This document shows, in pieces, positions 1 through 8,926 of a stretch of 64,000 nucleotides of DNA. The first letter of the stretch is position 1, and every line of letters starts with the position of its first letter. The notes below the pieces were generated by a model that searched no databases, was not told the origin of the DNA, and saw only the letters and a list, made by a program, of their open reading frames with translations. Position numbers and translations under genes: made by a program. The stretch covers positions 620,001 to 684,000 of the forward strand of contig CAWKDV010000004.1 in NCBI GenBank assembly GCA_963848495.1. Direction: 5' to 3'. This DNA comes from JAICJR01 sp963848495. Lineage in GTDB: Bacteria; Actinomycetota; Thermoleophilia; Solirubrobacterales; Thermoleophilaceae.

Positions 1-175
1 CGGTGGCCGGGTGCAGGCCGGCCTCGACGAGGGCGCGGCCGGTGGAGACCTTGCAGGCGATCTCCTGGTCGTCGAGCGCTCCCTCGGCGCTGAGCGTGAT
101 CACCGCGGCGCCCGGGTCGTCGCGGTAGCGGTCCTTCAGCGGGCGCTGCACTTCCTGGAGCTCGGCTCGGTTCAC
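1..175 (-). CDS. OsmC family protein, N-terminal part
   Basis: Partial gene running off the left edge. The minus strand reads from a GTG at 175 with GGAGG four bases upstream. It gives 58 residues beginning VNRAELQEVQRPLKDRYRDD and ending in a GRALVEAGLHPAT stretch, which matches my memory of the start of short actinobacterial OsmC-like proteins. That family reduces organic peroxides through two cysteines, but the first catalytic Cys region is barely inside the window, so activity cannot be judged. An in-frame stop 11 codons upstream supports this start. Confidence 0.6.
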   Translation of the reverse strand, partial: MNRAELQEVQRPLKDRYRDDPGAAVITLSAEGALDDQEIACKVSTGRALVEAGLHPAT

Positions 176-237
176 TGGGCCTCCGTGGTCGCGGTGTCGC
201 GGCGAAGCCTAGGCGCCGGATCGCTACGGTTCAGGCC

Positions 238-1014
238 GTGCGCGGCAGGGAGCGGTTCACGCGGACGTGGGGCCGGATGACGGGCAGGCTGCCCCTGCCG
301 CCGCTCGAGCTGCGCCAGCTCGTCGGAACGACCGACCCCGCTCTCTACGACAACCCGGACGGCGAGCTGCTCGACCCGTCAATCGGCGCCGATCGGCACC
401 GCCGCGTGTTCGACTTCGGCTGCGGCTGCGGGCGGGTGGCTCGGCGGCTGCTGCAGCAGGACCCGCGGCCTGAGCGCTACGTCGGCATCGACCTGCACCC
501 GGGGATGATCGCGTGGTGCGAGCGCAACCTGCGGGCGCCGGGCTTCGAGTTCCACCACCACGACGTGGCGGGCACATGGAACCCGGGCGGCGCTCGCTCC
601 ACGGCCCCATTCCCGGTCGCCGACAGCTCGTTCACGCTCGTCCTCGCCTGGTCGGTCTTCACCCACCTCACCGAGGAGCAGGTCGCGCCCTACCTCGCCG
701 AGGTCGGGCGAATCCTCGAGCCCGGCGGCGCCTTCCTGTCGACCTGGTTCCTCTTCGAGCGGCCGGACTTCCCGATGCTGCCGGACGACCACCATGCGCT
801 CTACGCCGACTACCGCTATCCCGAGGCGGCGGTTCTCTACGACCGCGACTGGGTGCTGGAGCAGGTGCGCGAGGCGGGGCTGACGCTCTTCGACGCGTCG
901 CCGCCGGAGATCCACGGCTTCCAGTGGATGCTGCGGATCGCGCCGGCCGGCGACGGGCTGCCCGAGGCGGCGCTGCCCGCCGACGAGGCGCCCTACGGCA
1001 CGCCGGCCCGCTGA
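238..1014 (+). CDS. Class I SAM-dependent methyltransferase
   Basis: A 258-residue protein with a Rossmann methyltransferase fold. Motif I is VFDFGCGCGRVARRLL (about residues 56-71). It is followed by an acidic loop (YVGIDLHPGMIAWCE), a motif II/III stretch (FTLVLAWSVFTHL) and the post-motif EVGRILEPGGAFLSTWF. SAM binding is therefore likely; the substrate is unknown. The start used is GTG at 238. An in-frame ATG at 277 is an alternative that loses only non-conserved residues. The 3' end overlaps the convergent AbrB-family gene by 22 bases. It stands alone, divergent from the OsmC gene. Confidence 0.8.
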   Translation: MRGRERFTRTWGRMTGRLPLPPLELRQLVGTTDPALYDNPDGELLDPSIGADRHRRVFDFGCGCGRVARRLLQQDPRPERYVGIDLHPGMIAWCERNLRAPGFEFHHHDVAGTWNPGGARSTAPFPVADSSFTLVLAWSVFTHLTEEQVAPYLAEVGRILEPGGAFLSTWFLFERPDFPMLPDDHHALYADYRYPEAAVLYDRDWVLEQVREAGLTLFDASPPEIHGFQWMLRIAPAGDGLPEAALPADEAPYGTPAR

Positions 1015-2051
1015 ACGTGCCCGCGGGTCAGCCAGCGGACGGCCACCGGCGCGAGCAGCACCATCACCAGGATGCGCAGGCCCTGGACCGCGAGGATGAA
1101 GGTGGTGTTGGCGTCGGCCCCGAACGCCACCGCCAGCACGGCGAACAGGCCGCCCGGCGTGGTGGCGAGATAGGCGTCGAGCAGCGACACGCTGGTGGTG
1201 AGCTCGAGCAGCACCGCCAGGCCGAACGAGGCCACCAGCAGGAAGAGGATGCAGCCGAGCACCGGCAGCAGCAGGCTCCCGAGCGAGCGCACCGTCTCGA
1301 CCGTGAAGCGCAGGCCGACCTGGAGGCCGATCAGCGCGAACGCGGTCTGCTGGAGGAGCGGCGGGACGTTGAACTCGGCGCCCGGTATGGCGAGCACGAC
1401 CACGGCGGCGCCGACCATCGGCACGAGCAGCGAGCCGGCCGTGAAGCGCAGCCGGGTGGCGATGAACCAGCCCGCGATGGCGACGCCCGCGGACATCAGC
1501 CAGCCCTTGCCGTCGCCGAGGGTCGGCTGGCCCGCGACGTGCCCGCCGTGGTGGCCGGGGAAGAGGATCGTGATCAGGAGCGGCGTGAGCATCACGACCA
1601 CGAGCACGCGCAGGTACTGCATGAAGGCGACGAGGCGGCCGTCGGCGCCGAGGTCGTCAGCCATCGCGACGATGCCCGACGCGCCGCCCGCCACCATGCC
1701 GAGCGCGCCGGTCGGCGGGTCCACGAACGTCACGCGCGCGAGCAGCTGGCCGGCTATCAGGCTGAGCCCCAGCGTGGCGGCGCTGACGAGCGTGACCGGC
1801 AGCCAGTCATGGCCCAGGGCCGACAGCGACGAGGAGCGCACCGACGCTCCCAGCGTCACGCCGGTCACCGCCTGCGCGGCGACGAACGCGGCGGGCGGCA
1901 CGTGGACGCGGCCGGGGAAGGCGAGCGCCACCGCGAGCCCGACGAGCAGCGCCGCGAACAGGTACGAGGACGGCAGCCCGGCGTGGCCGAGGCCGTACCC
2001 GGCGGCGGCCGTGGCCAGCCCCAGCGGGACAAGTGGGGCGAGGCGCGGCAC
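993..2051 (-). CDS. AbrB family membrane protein
   Basis: A 352-residue, strongly hydrophobic protein with about ten membrane segments in two similar halves, the architecture of the AbrB/ammonia-monooxygenase-like family (Pfam AbrB). A glycine-rich loop, ALGMVAGGASGIVAMADDLGAD, is typical of its centre. Members have been proposed to be transporters or regulators; the true role is unclear. The GTG start at 2051 abuts the TAG stop of the upstream LtrA gene (zero spacing), so the two are probably co-transcribed and translationally coupled. The 3' end converges with the methyltransferase gene. Confidence 0.75.
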   Translation of the reverse strand: MPRLAPLVPLGLATAAAGYGLGHAGLPSSYLFAALLVGLAVALAFPGRVHVPPAAFVAAQAVTGVTLGASVRSSSLSALGHDWLPVTLVSAATLGLSLIAGQLLARVTFVDPPTGALGMVAGGASGIVAMADDLGADGRLVAFMQYLRVLVVVMLTPLLITILFPGHHGGHVAGQPTLGDGKGWLMSAGVAIAGWFIATRLRFTAGSLLVPMVGAAVVVLAIPGAEFNVPPLLQQTAFALIGLQVGLRFTVETVRSLGSLLLPVLGCILFLLVASFGLAVLLELTTSVSLLDAYLATTPGGLFAVLAVAFGADANTTFILAVQGLRILVMVLLAPVAVRWLTRGHVQRAGVP

Positions 2052-3233
2052 CTAGAACGAGTGGCGGATGCGGTCGCGCGCCTCGGCGTAGCGCGTGACC
2101 TCGTACGCGATCAGGCACGCCGTGACGGCGCTGACGAGCCCAAGCGCGAGCAGTGCGGGCACCGCGCCGGCCAGCGGCACGAGGGCCGCGAGCACCGCCG
2201 CGGCCACGAGCCGCGGGTAGTTGAACGAGCCGATGTTGCGGCGCTTGAACGCGCTTAGCGCGAGCAGGTAGAGAGCGACCCCGGCGCAGAGCGCGAAGGC
2301 CCGCAGCGAGTCGAGGTCGGAGGTCGGATGCGCAAGCGTCTCCTTCACGCCGATGGAGAACACGACGATGCCCATCACCATCGGCAGGTGGAGGTAGGTG
2401 TAGGAGTCGCGAGCGATCCGGTTGCGCTCCTCACGCGGCGCGCGGCGTAGGCGGCGCTCGGCGACGATCGCAACCACGTCGAAGTACGCCCACCACATCG
2501 CGCCGATCACGACCATGCCCAGGAGCGCCGCGATGACCACGCCCGCGGTGACGTCGATGCCCACGGTGCCGACGCCGATCGAGACGACCGACTCGCCGAG
2601 CGCGATGATGATGATCAGCCCGTGGCGCTCGGCGAAGTGGCCCGGCTCGACGCGCCAGCCGCGGGTGCCGCGCAGCGCGAGACCGCCGTAGTCGATGAGC
2701 AGCGCGGCGCCCCAGCAGAAGGCGCGGGCGGGGCCGTGCACGAGCCCCGCGGCGACGATCAGCAGCGTGGCCGGGAGGATCGTCTGCGCCAGGCCGAACA
2801 CCGCCAGCGTGAGCTCCTTGTCCCCGCGCGAGCGCGCGAGCAGCGTGTAGGCGGCCAGGTGGAGCACCCGCACCACGAGGATCGCGACGCCGAACAGCAG
2901 CGCGTCGCCGCCGAACGCGTGCGGCACCGCGATCGAGGCGACCAGCATGCCGCCGGCCGCGGCGAGCAGCACCACGCGCGCGAGACCCTCGTCGGTGGCG
3001 GCCGCGTTGCCCAGCCAGGCGTATGCGCTCCACACCCACCAGGCGAGCGCGAGGATCGCCATGCCCTCGACGAAGCGGGTCCAGGTCGGGTCGTGCGAGA
3101 CATAGCCCGTGACCTGGGTGATCGCGAGCACGAAGACGAGGTCCAGGAGGAGCTCGAGCGGGGTGACGCGCTGCTCCTGCGGCTCGGCCGGCTCCGTCGG
3201 AGCGTCCACGACCGGCTGAATTACCTCCGTCAC
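2052..3233 (-). CDS. ltrA: Low-temperature-requirement A (LtrA) family membrane protein
   Basis: About 393 residues from GTG at 3233. The LtrA signature TPLELLLDLVFVLAITQVT lies near the N-terminus, followed by many membrane helices, a FAERHGLIIIIALGESVV block and WWAYFD. LtrA proteins are polytopic inner-membrane proteins first named in Listeria for growth in the cold; their biochemical role is unknown. The frame stays open upstream to 3302, but those 23 residues (Arg/Trp/Pro rich) are unlike the family and would run into the start of the divergent gene, so I prefer 3233. First gene of a pair with the AbrB-family gene. Confidence 0.85.
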   Translation of the reverse strand: MTEVIQPVVDAPTEPAEPQEQRVTPLELLLDLVFVLAITQVTGYVSHDPTWTRFVEGMAILALAWWVWSAYAWLGNAAATDEGLARVVLLAAAGGMLVASIAVPHAFGGDALLFGVAILVVRVLHLAAYTLLARSRGDKELTLAVFGLAQTILPATLLIVAAGLVHGPARAFCWGAALLIDYGGLALRGTRGWRVEPGHFAERHGLIIIIALGESVVSIGVGTVGIDVTAGVVIAALLGMVVIGAMWWAYFDVVAIVAERRLRRAPREERNRIARDSYTYLHLPMVMGIVVFSIGVKETLAHPTSDLDSLRAFALCAGVALYLLALSAFKRRNIGSFNYPRLVAAAVLAALVPLAGAVPALLALGLVSAVTACLIAYEVTRYAEARDRIRHSF

Positions 3234-3310
3234 CGGCTGTACGGTAGAGCGCCCTGGACGCGCATTCCAAAGCGGACGCTCGCCGGATCGCCGCCAACGC
3301 ACTCGTCTGG

Positions 3311-5404
3311 GTGGCGGCCGTTCTGCTGCTGCTGTTCACGCTCACCGGCTACGCGCGCCGCGCGCTGTTCAACTCCGACCAGTTCGCCAACCGCGCGGCG
3401 GCAACCCTGAAGAACGACAGCGTGCGGAACGTCGTGGCGCAGCGCGTCACCGACGAGCTGGTGCTGAAGAACGAGGCCGACCTGCTCGCCGCCCGGCCCT
3501 TGATCCAGTCCGCGGTGGCGGGGATCGTCGGGTCGAGCGCCTTCCGCAGCCTGTTCGACCGGTCGGTGCGCGACGTGCACCGCGCAGTCTTCTACCGCGA
3601 TCAGAACACGGCGACGCTGGCGCTCGCCGACGTGGGCACCGTGGCCGGAGCCGCGCTCGAGAAGCTCCAACCCACGGTCGCCGCCAAGCTCGAGCAGAAC
3701 CGCACGGTCACGCTGTTCCAGCGGCACCTGGGCGACGGCACCGGCGGCCTGGCCCGCTGGACGAACCGTGCGCAAATCCTGAGCTGGCTGCTCGCCGGGC
3801 TCACGCTCGCGGCGATGGCGGGAGCGATCGCGCTGTCGGACGACCGCCGCCGGACGATCTCCCGGCTCGGCATCGCCGTCGCCTCGGTGGGCGTCCTCAT
3901 AGTGATCGCGTACGCCGTCGCGCGGGCGGTGGTGCTGGCCCAGCTCAGCGACCCGGCGGACCGGGCAGCCGCCGCGGGCGTCTGGTCCTCGTTCATCGGC
4001 GACCTGCGCACCTGGGGCTGGGTGCTGGCCGGCTCCGGCGCGATCGTCGCCGCCGCGGCCGCCTCGCTGATCCACCCGGTCGAGATCGAGGGCGCGCTCC
4101 GCCGCGCCTGGCGGCTGGTCACCGTGGAGCCGGAGCGGACCTGGCTGCGCGTCGGCCGGGCGCTCGGCCTGGTGGCCGTGGGTGCGCTCGTGATCGCCCA
4201 GCCGCTCACCGCCCTGCAGGTGGCGGCAACGCTGGTGGGCGTCTACCTCGTCTACCTCGGCGTGGAGGCGATCCTGCGCATGACCTACCGGGCGCCGCTC
4301 CCCGGTGCGGAGCCCGCGCCGGAGGAGCCGCCGCACCGCTGGCGCCGCCGCGCGGTGCCGGCGGTGGCCGCGGTGCTGGTCGCGCTGGCGCTCACGATCT
4401 TCCTGACCAGCGGCGGGGCGAGCCAGCCGGCGATCGCCTCCACCAACACCTGCAACGGCTATGCGGCGCTCTGCGACAAGACGCTCAAGGACGTGGTGCT
4501 GCCCGCCACCCACAACTCGATGTCGGTGCCGCTGCCCGGCTGGTATTCGAGCGAGCAGGAGACACCGATCGGGCGCCAGCTCCAGGACGGCATCCGCGGT
4601 CTCCTGATCGACACCCACTACGGTGACAGGCTGCCGAACGGCAGGGTCCGCACGGAGATCAACAGCGAGGCCGACATTCAGGAGCGGCTCAAGCAGGACG
4701 GCATCAGCCAGCAGGCGTTCGAGGCGGCGCAACGACTTCGCAACCGGCTCGGCTTCAAGGGCAAGGGCAAGCGCGGCATGTACCTCTGCCACAGCTTCTG
4801 CGAGCTCGGCGCCACGCCGCTGTCCGACGGCCTCCGGGCGATCCACGACTTCCTCGTCACCCATCCCGACAACGTGCTCGTGGTGATCAACCAGGACTAC
4901 GTCACGCCCGCGGACTTCGTGCGCGCCGTGGGCGCTGCCGGCCTGACCCCGTACGTCTTCAAGGGACTCGACGACGCGCACTGGCCCACGCTGCGGCAGA
5001 TGATCGACGAGGGTCAGCGGGTTGTCTTCCTCGCCGAGAACCACGCGGGCGGCGCGCCCTGGTACCAGCTCGCCTACAAGCGGCTCACCGAGGAGACGCC
5101 CTACGAGTTCAGGAAGGTCCCGCTGCTCACCGACCCGCAGGACCTGGCGGCGAGCTGCCAGCCCAACCGCGGGCCGGCGAACGGCGCGCCGCTGTTCCTG
5201 ATCAACCACTGGATCAGCACCGACCCGGTGCCGCTGCCCACCAACGCCGCGAAGGTCAACGCCTACGGGCCGCTGCTCCAGCGGGCGCGCGACTGCGAGC
5301 GGATCCGCCACCACCTGCCGAACCTGCTGGCCGTGAACTTCTACCGGGAGGGCGACCTGTTCAGGGTGGTGAACACGCTGAACGGCGTGGGGTCCGGGAA
5401 CTAA
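3311..5404 (+). CDS. Membrane protein with C-terminal PI-PLC X domain
   Basis: A 697-residue protein. The N-terminal half has several membrane helices (for example around residues 150-170, 185-205, 225-245, 275-300 and 345-365). The C-terminal half (about 380-690) resembles the phosphatidylinositol-specific phospholipase C X domain: LPATHNSM with His401, GIRGLLIDTHYGD, then LCHSFCELG with His494. Those two histidines fit the general acid/base pair of the family. GTG 3311 is the first usable start, yet it falls inside the first hydrophobic segment. The frame is open back to 3248, so a non-canonical upstream start is possible. It probably acts at the outer face of the membrane on a lipid or GPI-like substrate (inference). 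Confidence 0.75.
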   Translation: MAAVLLLLFTLTGYARRALFNSDQFANRAAATLKNDSVRNVVAQRVTDELVLKNEADLLAARPLIQSAVAGIVGSSAFRSLFDRSVRDVHRAVFYRDQNTATLALADVGTVAGAALEKLQPTVAAKLEQNRTVTLFQRHLGDGTGGLARWTNRAQILSWLLAGLTLAAMAGAIALSDDRRRTISRLGIAVASVGVLIVIAYAVARAVVLAQLSDPADRAAAAGVWSSFIGDLRTWGWVLAGSGAIVAAAAASLIHPVEIEGALRRAWRLVTVEPERTWLRVGRALGLVAVGALVIAQPLTALQVAATLVGVYLVYLGVEAILRMTYRAPLPGAEPAPEEPPHRWRRRAVPAVAAVLVALALTIFLTSGGASQPAIASTNTCNGYAALCDKTLKDVVLPATHNSMSVPLPGWYSSEQETPIGRQLQDGIRGLLIDTHYGDRLPNGRVRTEINSEADIQERLKQDGISQQAFEAAQRLRNRLGFKGKGKRGMYLCHSFCELGATPLSDGLRAIHDFLVTHPDNVLVVINQDYVTPADFVRAVGAAGLTPYVFKGLDDAHWPTLRQMIDEGQRVVFLAENHAGGAPWYQLAYKRLTEETPYEFRKVPLLTDPQDLAASCQPNRGPANGAPLFLINHWISTDPVPLPTNAAKVNAYGPLLQRARDCERIRHHLPNLLAVNFYREGDLFRVVNTLNGVGSGN

Positions 5405-6492
5405 GTGGCCGTGCGGAAGGCCGGGTGGCAGATGTCGGGCCGGTCGGGCCGGCTCAGCGCGCGCCGCAGCGACCAGAACGCGAACGCGCCGACCACCAGC
5501 GGCAGCCAGAACAGGATCAGCCGGTAGGCGAGCACGGCTGCGACGGTGGCGTCCGCGGGCGCCCCGTAGACGATCAGCGTGCCCACGAGCCCGAGGTCGA
5601 TCCCGCCCACGCCGCCCGGCAGCGGCAGCAGGCCACCGAGCTGCCCGATCAGGTAGCCCATCAGGATGATCGAGATCGGTGGGCTCGAGCCGACCGCGTG
5701 GAAGGTCGCCCACAGCACCGCGTTGTCGAAGATCCAGTAGCCGAAGGCGCCGCCGATGACTTCCGCGTCGTGCTCCTTCAGCAGCGCGATCGCCTCGCGC
5801 ACGCCGCCGATCGTCGCGCGGCCTGCATGTGCCAGCCAGCGCCGCTTGCGCGGGGCGTCCTCGGACGGCGGAGGCGGCGCCTCGAGCGTGCCGAGCGCCA
5901 CCACACCGACGATCACCACCAGCGCCAGCACGGCCGGCAGGGCGGTGCGCCAGAGCGGCTGTGAGGGGCCGATCACGCCGAACGCCAAGAGCGCGCCGAT
6001 CACCGCCACCGCCACGAAGTTCACCGAGCTCTTGATCAGGAAGAAGGCCACCGAACGGCGGGCGATCTTGTCGGCGGGCATGCCGCCGCGGTGGAGCGCC
6101 CAGGCGCCGAGGGCCAGGCCGCCGGCGCCGCTGGCGGGCACGATCGAGCCCATGGCCAGCTCGGACCAGCCGATCTCCTGGGCGGTGCGCCAGGACATCT
6201 CCCGGCAGAAGATGCGCCGGAAGCCCAGGACGTACGAGAAGCATGAGAGCGCCTCCAGCCCGACCGCGGCCGCAAGCCAGGCCGGGTCCGCGTCCGCGAG
6301 CAGCACCCGCACCCGTCCGAGCCCCGGCGCGAGCAGCACCACGGCGACCAGCACGCCCAGCAGTGCGGCGGTCTGGAGGGCCCGCTTGCCCAGCCGCCGC
6401 GGCTCGGTCTCGGGCGGCATGGCGGAGTCGTCGAGTGGTATTGCCGTGACCCTGGGCGCCGAGCTCACCCATTCAACGTAGTGGCTCGTCAA
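5401..6492 (-). CDS. Lysylphosphatidylglycerol synthase TM-region/flippase-like protein
   Basis: Up to 363 residues from TTG at 6492; GTG at 6468 or ATG near 6417 are alternatives. About eight membrane helices. It contains the family motif region MGSIVPASGAGGLALGAWALHRGG, and PLPGGVGGIDLGLVGTLIVYG near the C-terminus, as in the UPF0104/MprF N-terminal flippase-like family. There is no aminoacyl-transferase domain, so it would at most move a lipid-linked molecule across the membrane. It converges with the PI-PLC-domain gene, overlapping by 4 bases. A pair of lipid-related membrane genes is suggestive but unproven. Confidence 0.8.
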   Translation of the reverse strand: MTSHYVEWVSSAPRVTAIPLDDSAMPPETEPRRLGKRALQTAALLGVLVAVVLLAPGLGRVRVLLADADPAWLAAAVGLEALSCFSYVLGFRRIFCREMSWRTAQEIGWSELAMGSIVPASGAGGLALGAWALHRGGMPADKIARRSVAFFLIKSSVNFVAVAVIGALLAFGVIGPSQPLWRTALPAVLALVVIVGVVALGTLEAPPPPSEDAPRKRRWLAHAGRATIGGVREAIALLKEHDAEVIGGAFGYWIFDNAVLWATFHAVGSSPPISIILMGYLIGQLGGLLPLPGGVGGIDLGLVGTLIVYGAPADATVAAVLAYRLILFWLPLVVGAFAFWSLRRALSRPDRPDICHPAFRTAT

Positions 6493-6517
6493 CGGTCAGG
6501 CCGTTAGCCTTCGGACG

Positions 6518-8491
6518 ATGGCCACCCCGAGACAAGGCGAGGTGCTCTGGACGCCCTCGTCCGACGCCCGCGAGACCAGCGAGATCGGACGCTTCATGGA
6601 CTTCGTCCGCGACCGAAGCGGCCGGGACTTCGCGGACTACCAGAGCTTGTGGGAGTGGTCGATCTCCGACCTCGAGGGCTTCTGGGCCGCGATCTGGGAC
6701 TTCTACGGGATCCGCGCCCACACGCCCTACGAGCGCGTGATGAGCTCGCAGGAGATGCCGGGCGTGCGCTGGTTCGAGGGCGCGACGCTGAACTACGCGG
6801 AGCACATGGTCGGCACCGACGCGGACCTCGACCGCGTGGCGATCATCGGCGAGTCGCAGACCCGCGCGCGGGTGGAGCTCACCTTCGCCGAGCTGCGCGA
6901 TCAGATCGCGCGGGCACGCGCCGGCCTCAAGCGCCTGGGCGTGGGGCCGGGCGACCGCGTGGCCGCCTACATGCCGAACGTCCCCGAGACGATCGTCGCC
7001 TTCGGCGCCACTGCGAGCCTCGGCGCGATCTGGGCGAGCTGCGCGCCCGAGTTCGGCGCCCGCAGCGTGGTGTCGCGCTTCGGGCAGATCGAGCCGAAGG
7101 TCCTGTTCGCCATCACCGGCTACACGTACGGCGAGAAACCGGTGGACCGCCAGGCCGAGGTCGCGGCGATCCTCGAGGAGATCCCGAGCATCGAGCACGT
7201 GGTGCACATGCCGTATGGCGGCGACGGCTCGATCCCGGGCGCCGTCTCATGGGACGAGCTGGTGTCCGAGCCGGGGCCGCTCGAGTTCGACCCGGTGCCG
7301 GTCGACCACCCGCTGTACGTCCTGTTCTCGTCCGGCACCACCGGACTGCCCAAGGCGATCGTCCACGGCCACGGCACGATCCTCGTCGAGCACCTGAAGA
7401 ACCTCGGGCTGTGCTGGGACCTGCACGCCGGCGACGCGCTGCTGTGGTTCACCACCACCGCCTGGATGATGTGGAACGCGCTCGTGTCGGGGCTCGTCTG
7501 CCGCGCGGCCGTGGTGACGATCGACGGCAACCCGCTCTACCCGGACCTGCGGGAGCAGTGGCGCCTGGCCGAGGAGACCGGCGCCACGCTGATGGGCGTC
7601 AGCCCGGCCTACGTGATGGCCTGCCGCAAGGAGGGCATCGAACCGGGCAGGGAGTTCGACCTCGGCCGCATCCGGCAGTTCGGCGCCGCCGGCTCGCCGC
7701 TGCCCACCGAGGGCTTCGCCTGGATCTACGAGAAGGTGAAGAAGGACGTGCTGCTCAACGTCGGCAGCGGCGGCACCGACGTCTGCTCGGGCTTCGTCTC
7801 CGCCTATCCGATCACGCCCGTGTACGCCGGCGAGATGACCGGCTGCGTGCTCGGCGTGGACGTTAAGGCCTTCGACCTGAACGGCCAGCCGGTGGTGGGC
7901 GAGCTCGGCGAGATGGTGATCCGCACGCCGATGCCGTCGATGCCGGTCGGCTTCTGGAACGACCCGGGCAACGACCGCTACCACTCGACCTACTTCGACA
8001 TGTACACGGGCGTCTGGCGCCACGGCGACTGGATCATGTTCACCGAGCGCGGGAGCTGCGTGATCACCGGCCGCTCCGACGCCACGCTCAACCGCGGCGG
8101 CGTGCGGCTCGGCACCGGTGAGCTGTACGCGGTGGTGGAAGAGTTCGACGAGATCCTCGACTCGCTGATCGTCCACCTCGAGGACCCGGAGGGAGGCAAC
8201 GGCGAGCTGGTGCTGTTCATCGAGCTGCGGCCGGGGGTCGAGCTGGACGACGACTTCCGCGCGCGCATCGCCCGCTCGCTGCGCAGCGCCCTTTCGCCGC
8301 GGCACGTGCCGGACACGATCGAGGCGGTGCCGTCGATCCCGCGCACGCTCACCGGCAAGAAGCTCGAGCTGCCGGTGAAGCGCATCCTGCAGGGCGCCGA
8401 CCGCGACGACGTGGTGCGCCGCGACGCGCTCTCCGACCCGGCGTCGATCGACGTCTTCGTGGAGTTCGCGGACAGCCGGACGCCTGCGTAG
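6518..8491 (+). CDS. aacS: Acetoacetyl-CoA synthetase
   Basis: A 657-residue ANL-superfamily adenylate-forming ligase, the normal length for acetoacetate-CoA ligase. The early VRWFEGATLNYAEHM block is typical of this subgroup. The P-loop-like SSGTTGLPKAIVHGHG (about 270-285), TAWMMWN, GSGGTDVC and GDWIMFTERGS follow. The C-terminal PRTLTGKKLELPVK contains the catalytic lysine. It activates acetoacetate with ATP and CoA and so feeds ketone-body or PHB-derived acetoacetate into acetyl-CoA metabolism. It is followed by a convergent HxlR regulator 4 bases downstream. Confidence 0.9.
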   Translation: MATPRQGEVLWTPSSDARETSEIGRFMDFVRDRSGRDFADYQSLWEWSISDLEGFWAAIWDFYGIRAHTPYERVMSSQEMPGVRWFEGATLNYAEHMVGTDADLDRVAIIGESQTRARVELTFAELRDQIARARAGLKRLGVGPGDRVAAYMPNVPETIVAFGATASLGAIWASCAPEFGARSVVSRFGQIEPKVLFAITGYTYGEKPVDRQAEVAAILEEIPSIEHVVHMPYGGDGSIPGAVSWDELVSEPGPLEFDPVPVDHPLYVLFSSGTTGLPKAIVHGHGTILVEHLKNLGLCWDLHAGDALLWFTTTAWMMWNALVSGLVCRAAVVTIDGNPLYPDLREQWRLAEETGATLMGVSPAYVMACRKEGIEPGREFDLGRIRQFGAAGSPLPTEGFAWIYEKVKKDVLLNVGSGGTDVCSGFVSAYPITPVYAGEMTGCVLGVDVKAFDLNGQPVVGELGEMVIRTPMPSMPVGFWNDPGNDRYHSTYFDMYTGVWRHGDWIMFTERGSCVITGRSDATLNRGGVRLGTGELYAVVEEFDEILDSLIVHLEDPEGGNGELVLFIELRPGVELDDDFRARIARSLRSALSPRHVPDTIEAVPSIPRTLTGKKLELPVKRILQGADRDDVVRRDALSDPASIDVFVEFADSRTPA

Positions 8492-8495
8492 TCTC

Positions 8496-8846
8496 CTAGG
8501 CGGCGCGCGCCGCCTGCATCTCGGCGAGGTGGTCCATCGCCCACCGGCAGATGGCCACGAGCGGCTCGGACAGCGTCTGGCCGAGCGGCGTGAGGGAGTA
8601 CTCGACGTGCGGCGGGATCACGTCGATGACCCTGCGCTGCACGAGGCCGTCGGCCTCCATGCTGCGCAGCGTCTGCGTGAGCATCTTCTGGGAGATGCCC
8701 TCGATCGTGCGCCGCAGCTCGCCGTGCCGGCGCGGACCGTCGAGCAGCGCGTAGACGATCAGGCAGGTCCACTTGTCGGCGATGCGGTCGAGCGCCTGGC
8801 GCGACTCGCAGTTCTGGTCGAGCACGTTCGGCTGCGGTCGGTCCAT
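8496..8846 (-). CDS. HxlR family transcriptional regulator
   Basis: 116 residues with the HxlR winged helix: IADKWTCLIVYALLDGPRRHGELRRTIEGISQKMLTQTL, then EADGLVQRRV and PHVEYSLTPLGQTL. Cys13 precedes the helix-turn-helix; several members of this family sense thiol or quinone stress with such an N-terminal cysteine. It is divergent from an MBL-fold hydrolase with 80 bases between them, and that gap holds a clear dyad, so it probably regulates itself and that enzyme. Confidence 0.88.
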   Translation of the reverse strand: MDRPQPNVLDQNCESRQALDRIADKWTCLIVYALLDGPRRHGELRRTIEGISQKMLTQTLRSMEADGLVQRRVIDVIPPHVEYSLTPLGQTLSEPLVAICRWAMDHLAEMQAARAA

Positions 8847-8871
8847 GAGCCTAGTTTCTATCAGTGCCTTA

Positions 8872-8889
8872 AGGTACTTTCAAGTACCT
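8872..8889. promoter_or_regulatory. Candidate HxlR operator
   Basis: Perfect inverted repeat AGGTACT-TTCA-AGTACCT in the 80-base gap between the divergent HxlR and MBL-fold genes. A related GTGCCTT lies just to the left (8865-8871). The TACT...AGTA core resembles operators described for thiol-sensing members of the family such as YodB. Operator function is inferred from position and symmetry. Confidence 0.5.
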
Positions 8890-8926
8890 ACTTGTCATCT
8901 GGTGCCTATGGACCTACGGTTCGCCG

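Noticed and set aside
513..2258. A 581-codon plus-strand open frame over the AbrB and LtrA genes
   Set aside because: Low-complexity Arg/Glu/His translation; the opposite strand carries clear membrane-protein families.
3230..6472. A 1080-codon minus-strand open frame opposite the PI-PLC-domain gene
   Set aside because: Arg/Ala/Pro-rich translation without any family motif. It lies opposite two well-supported genes and is a by-product of high GC.
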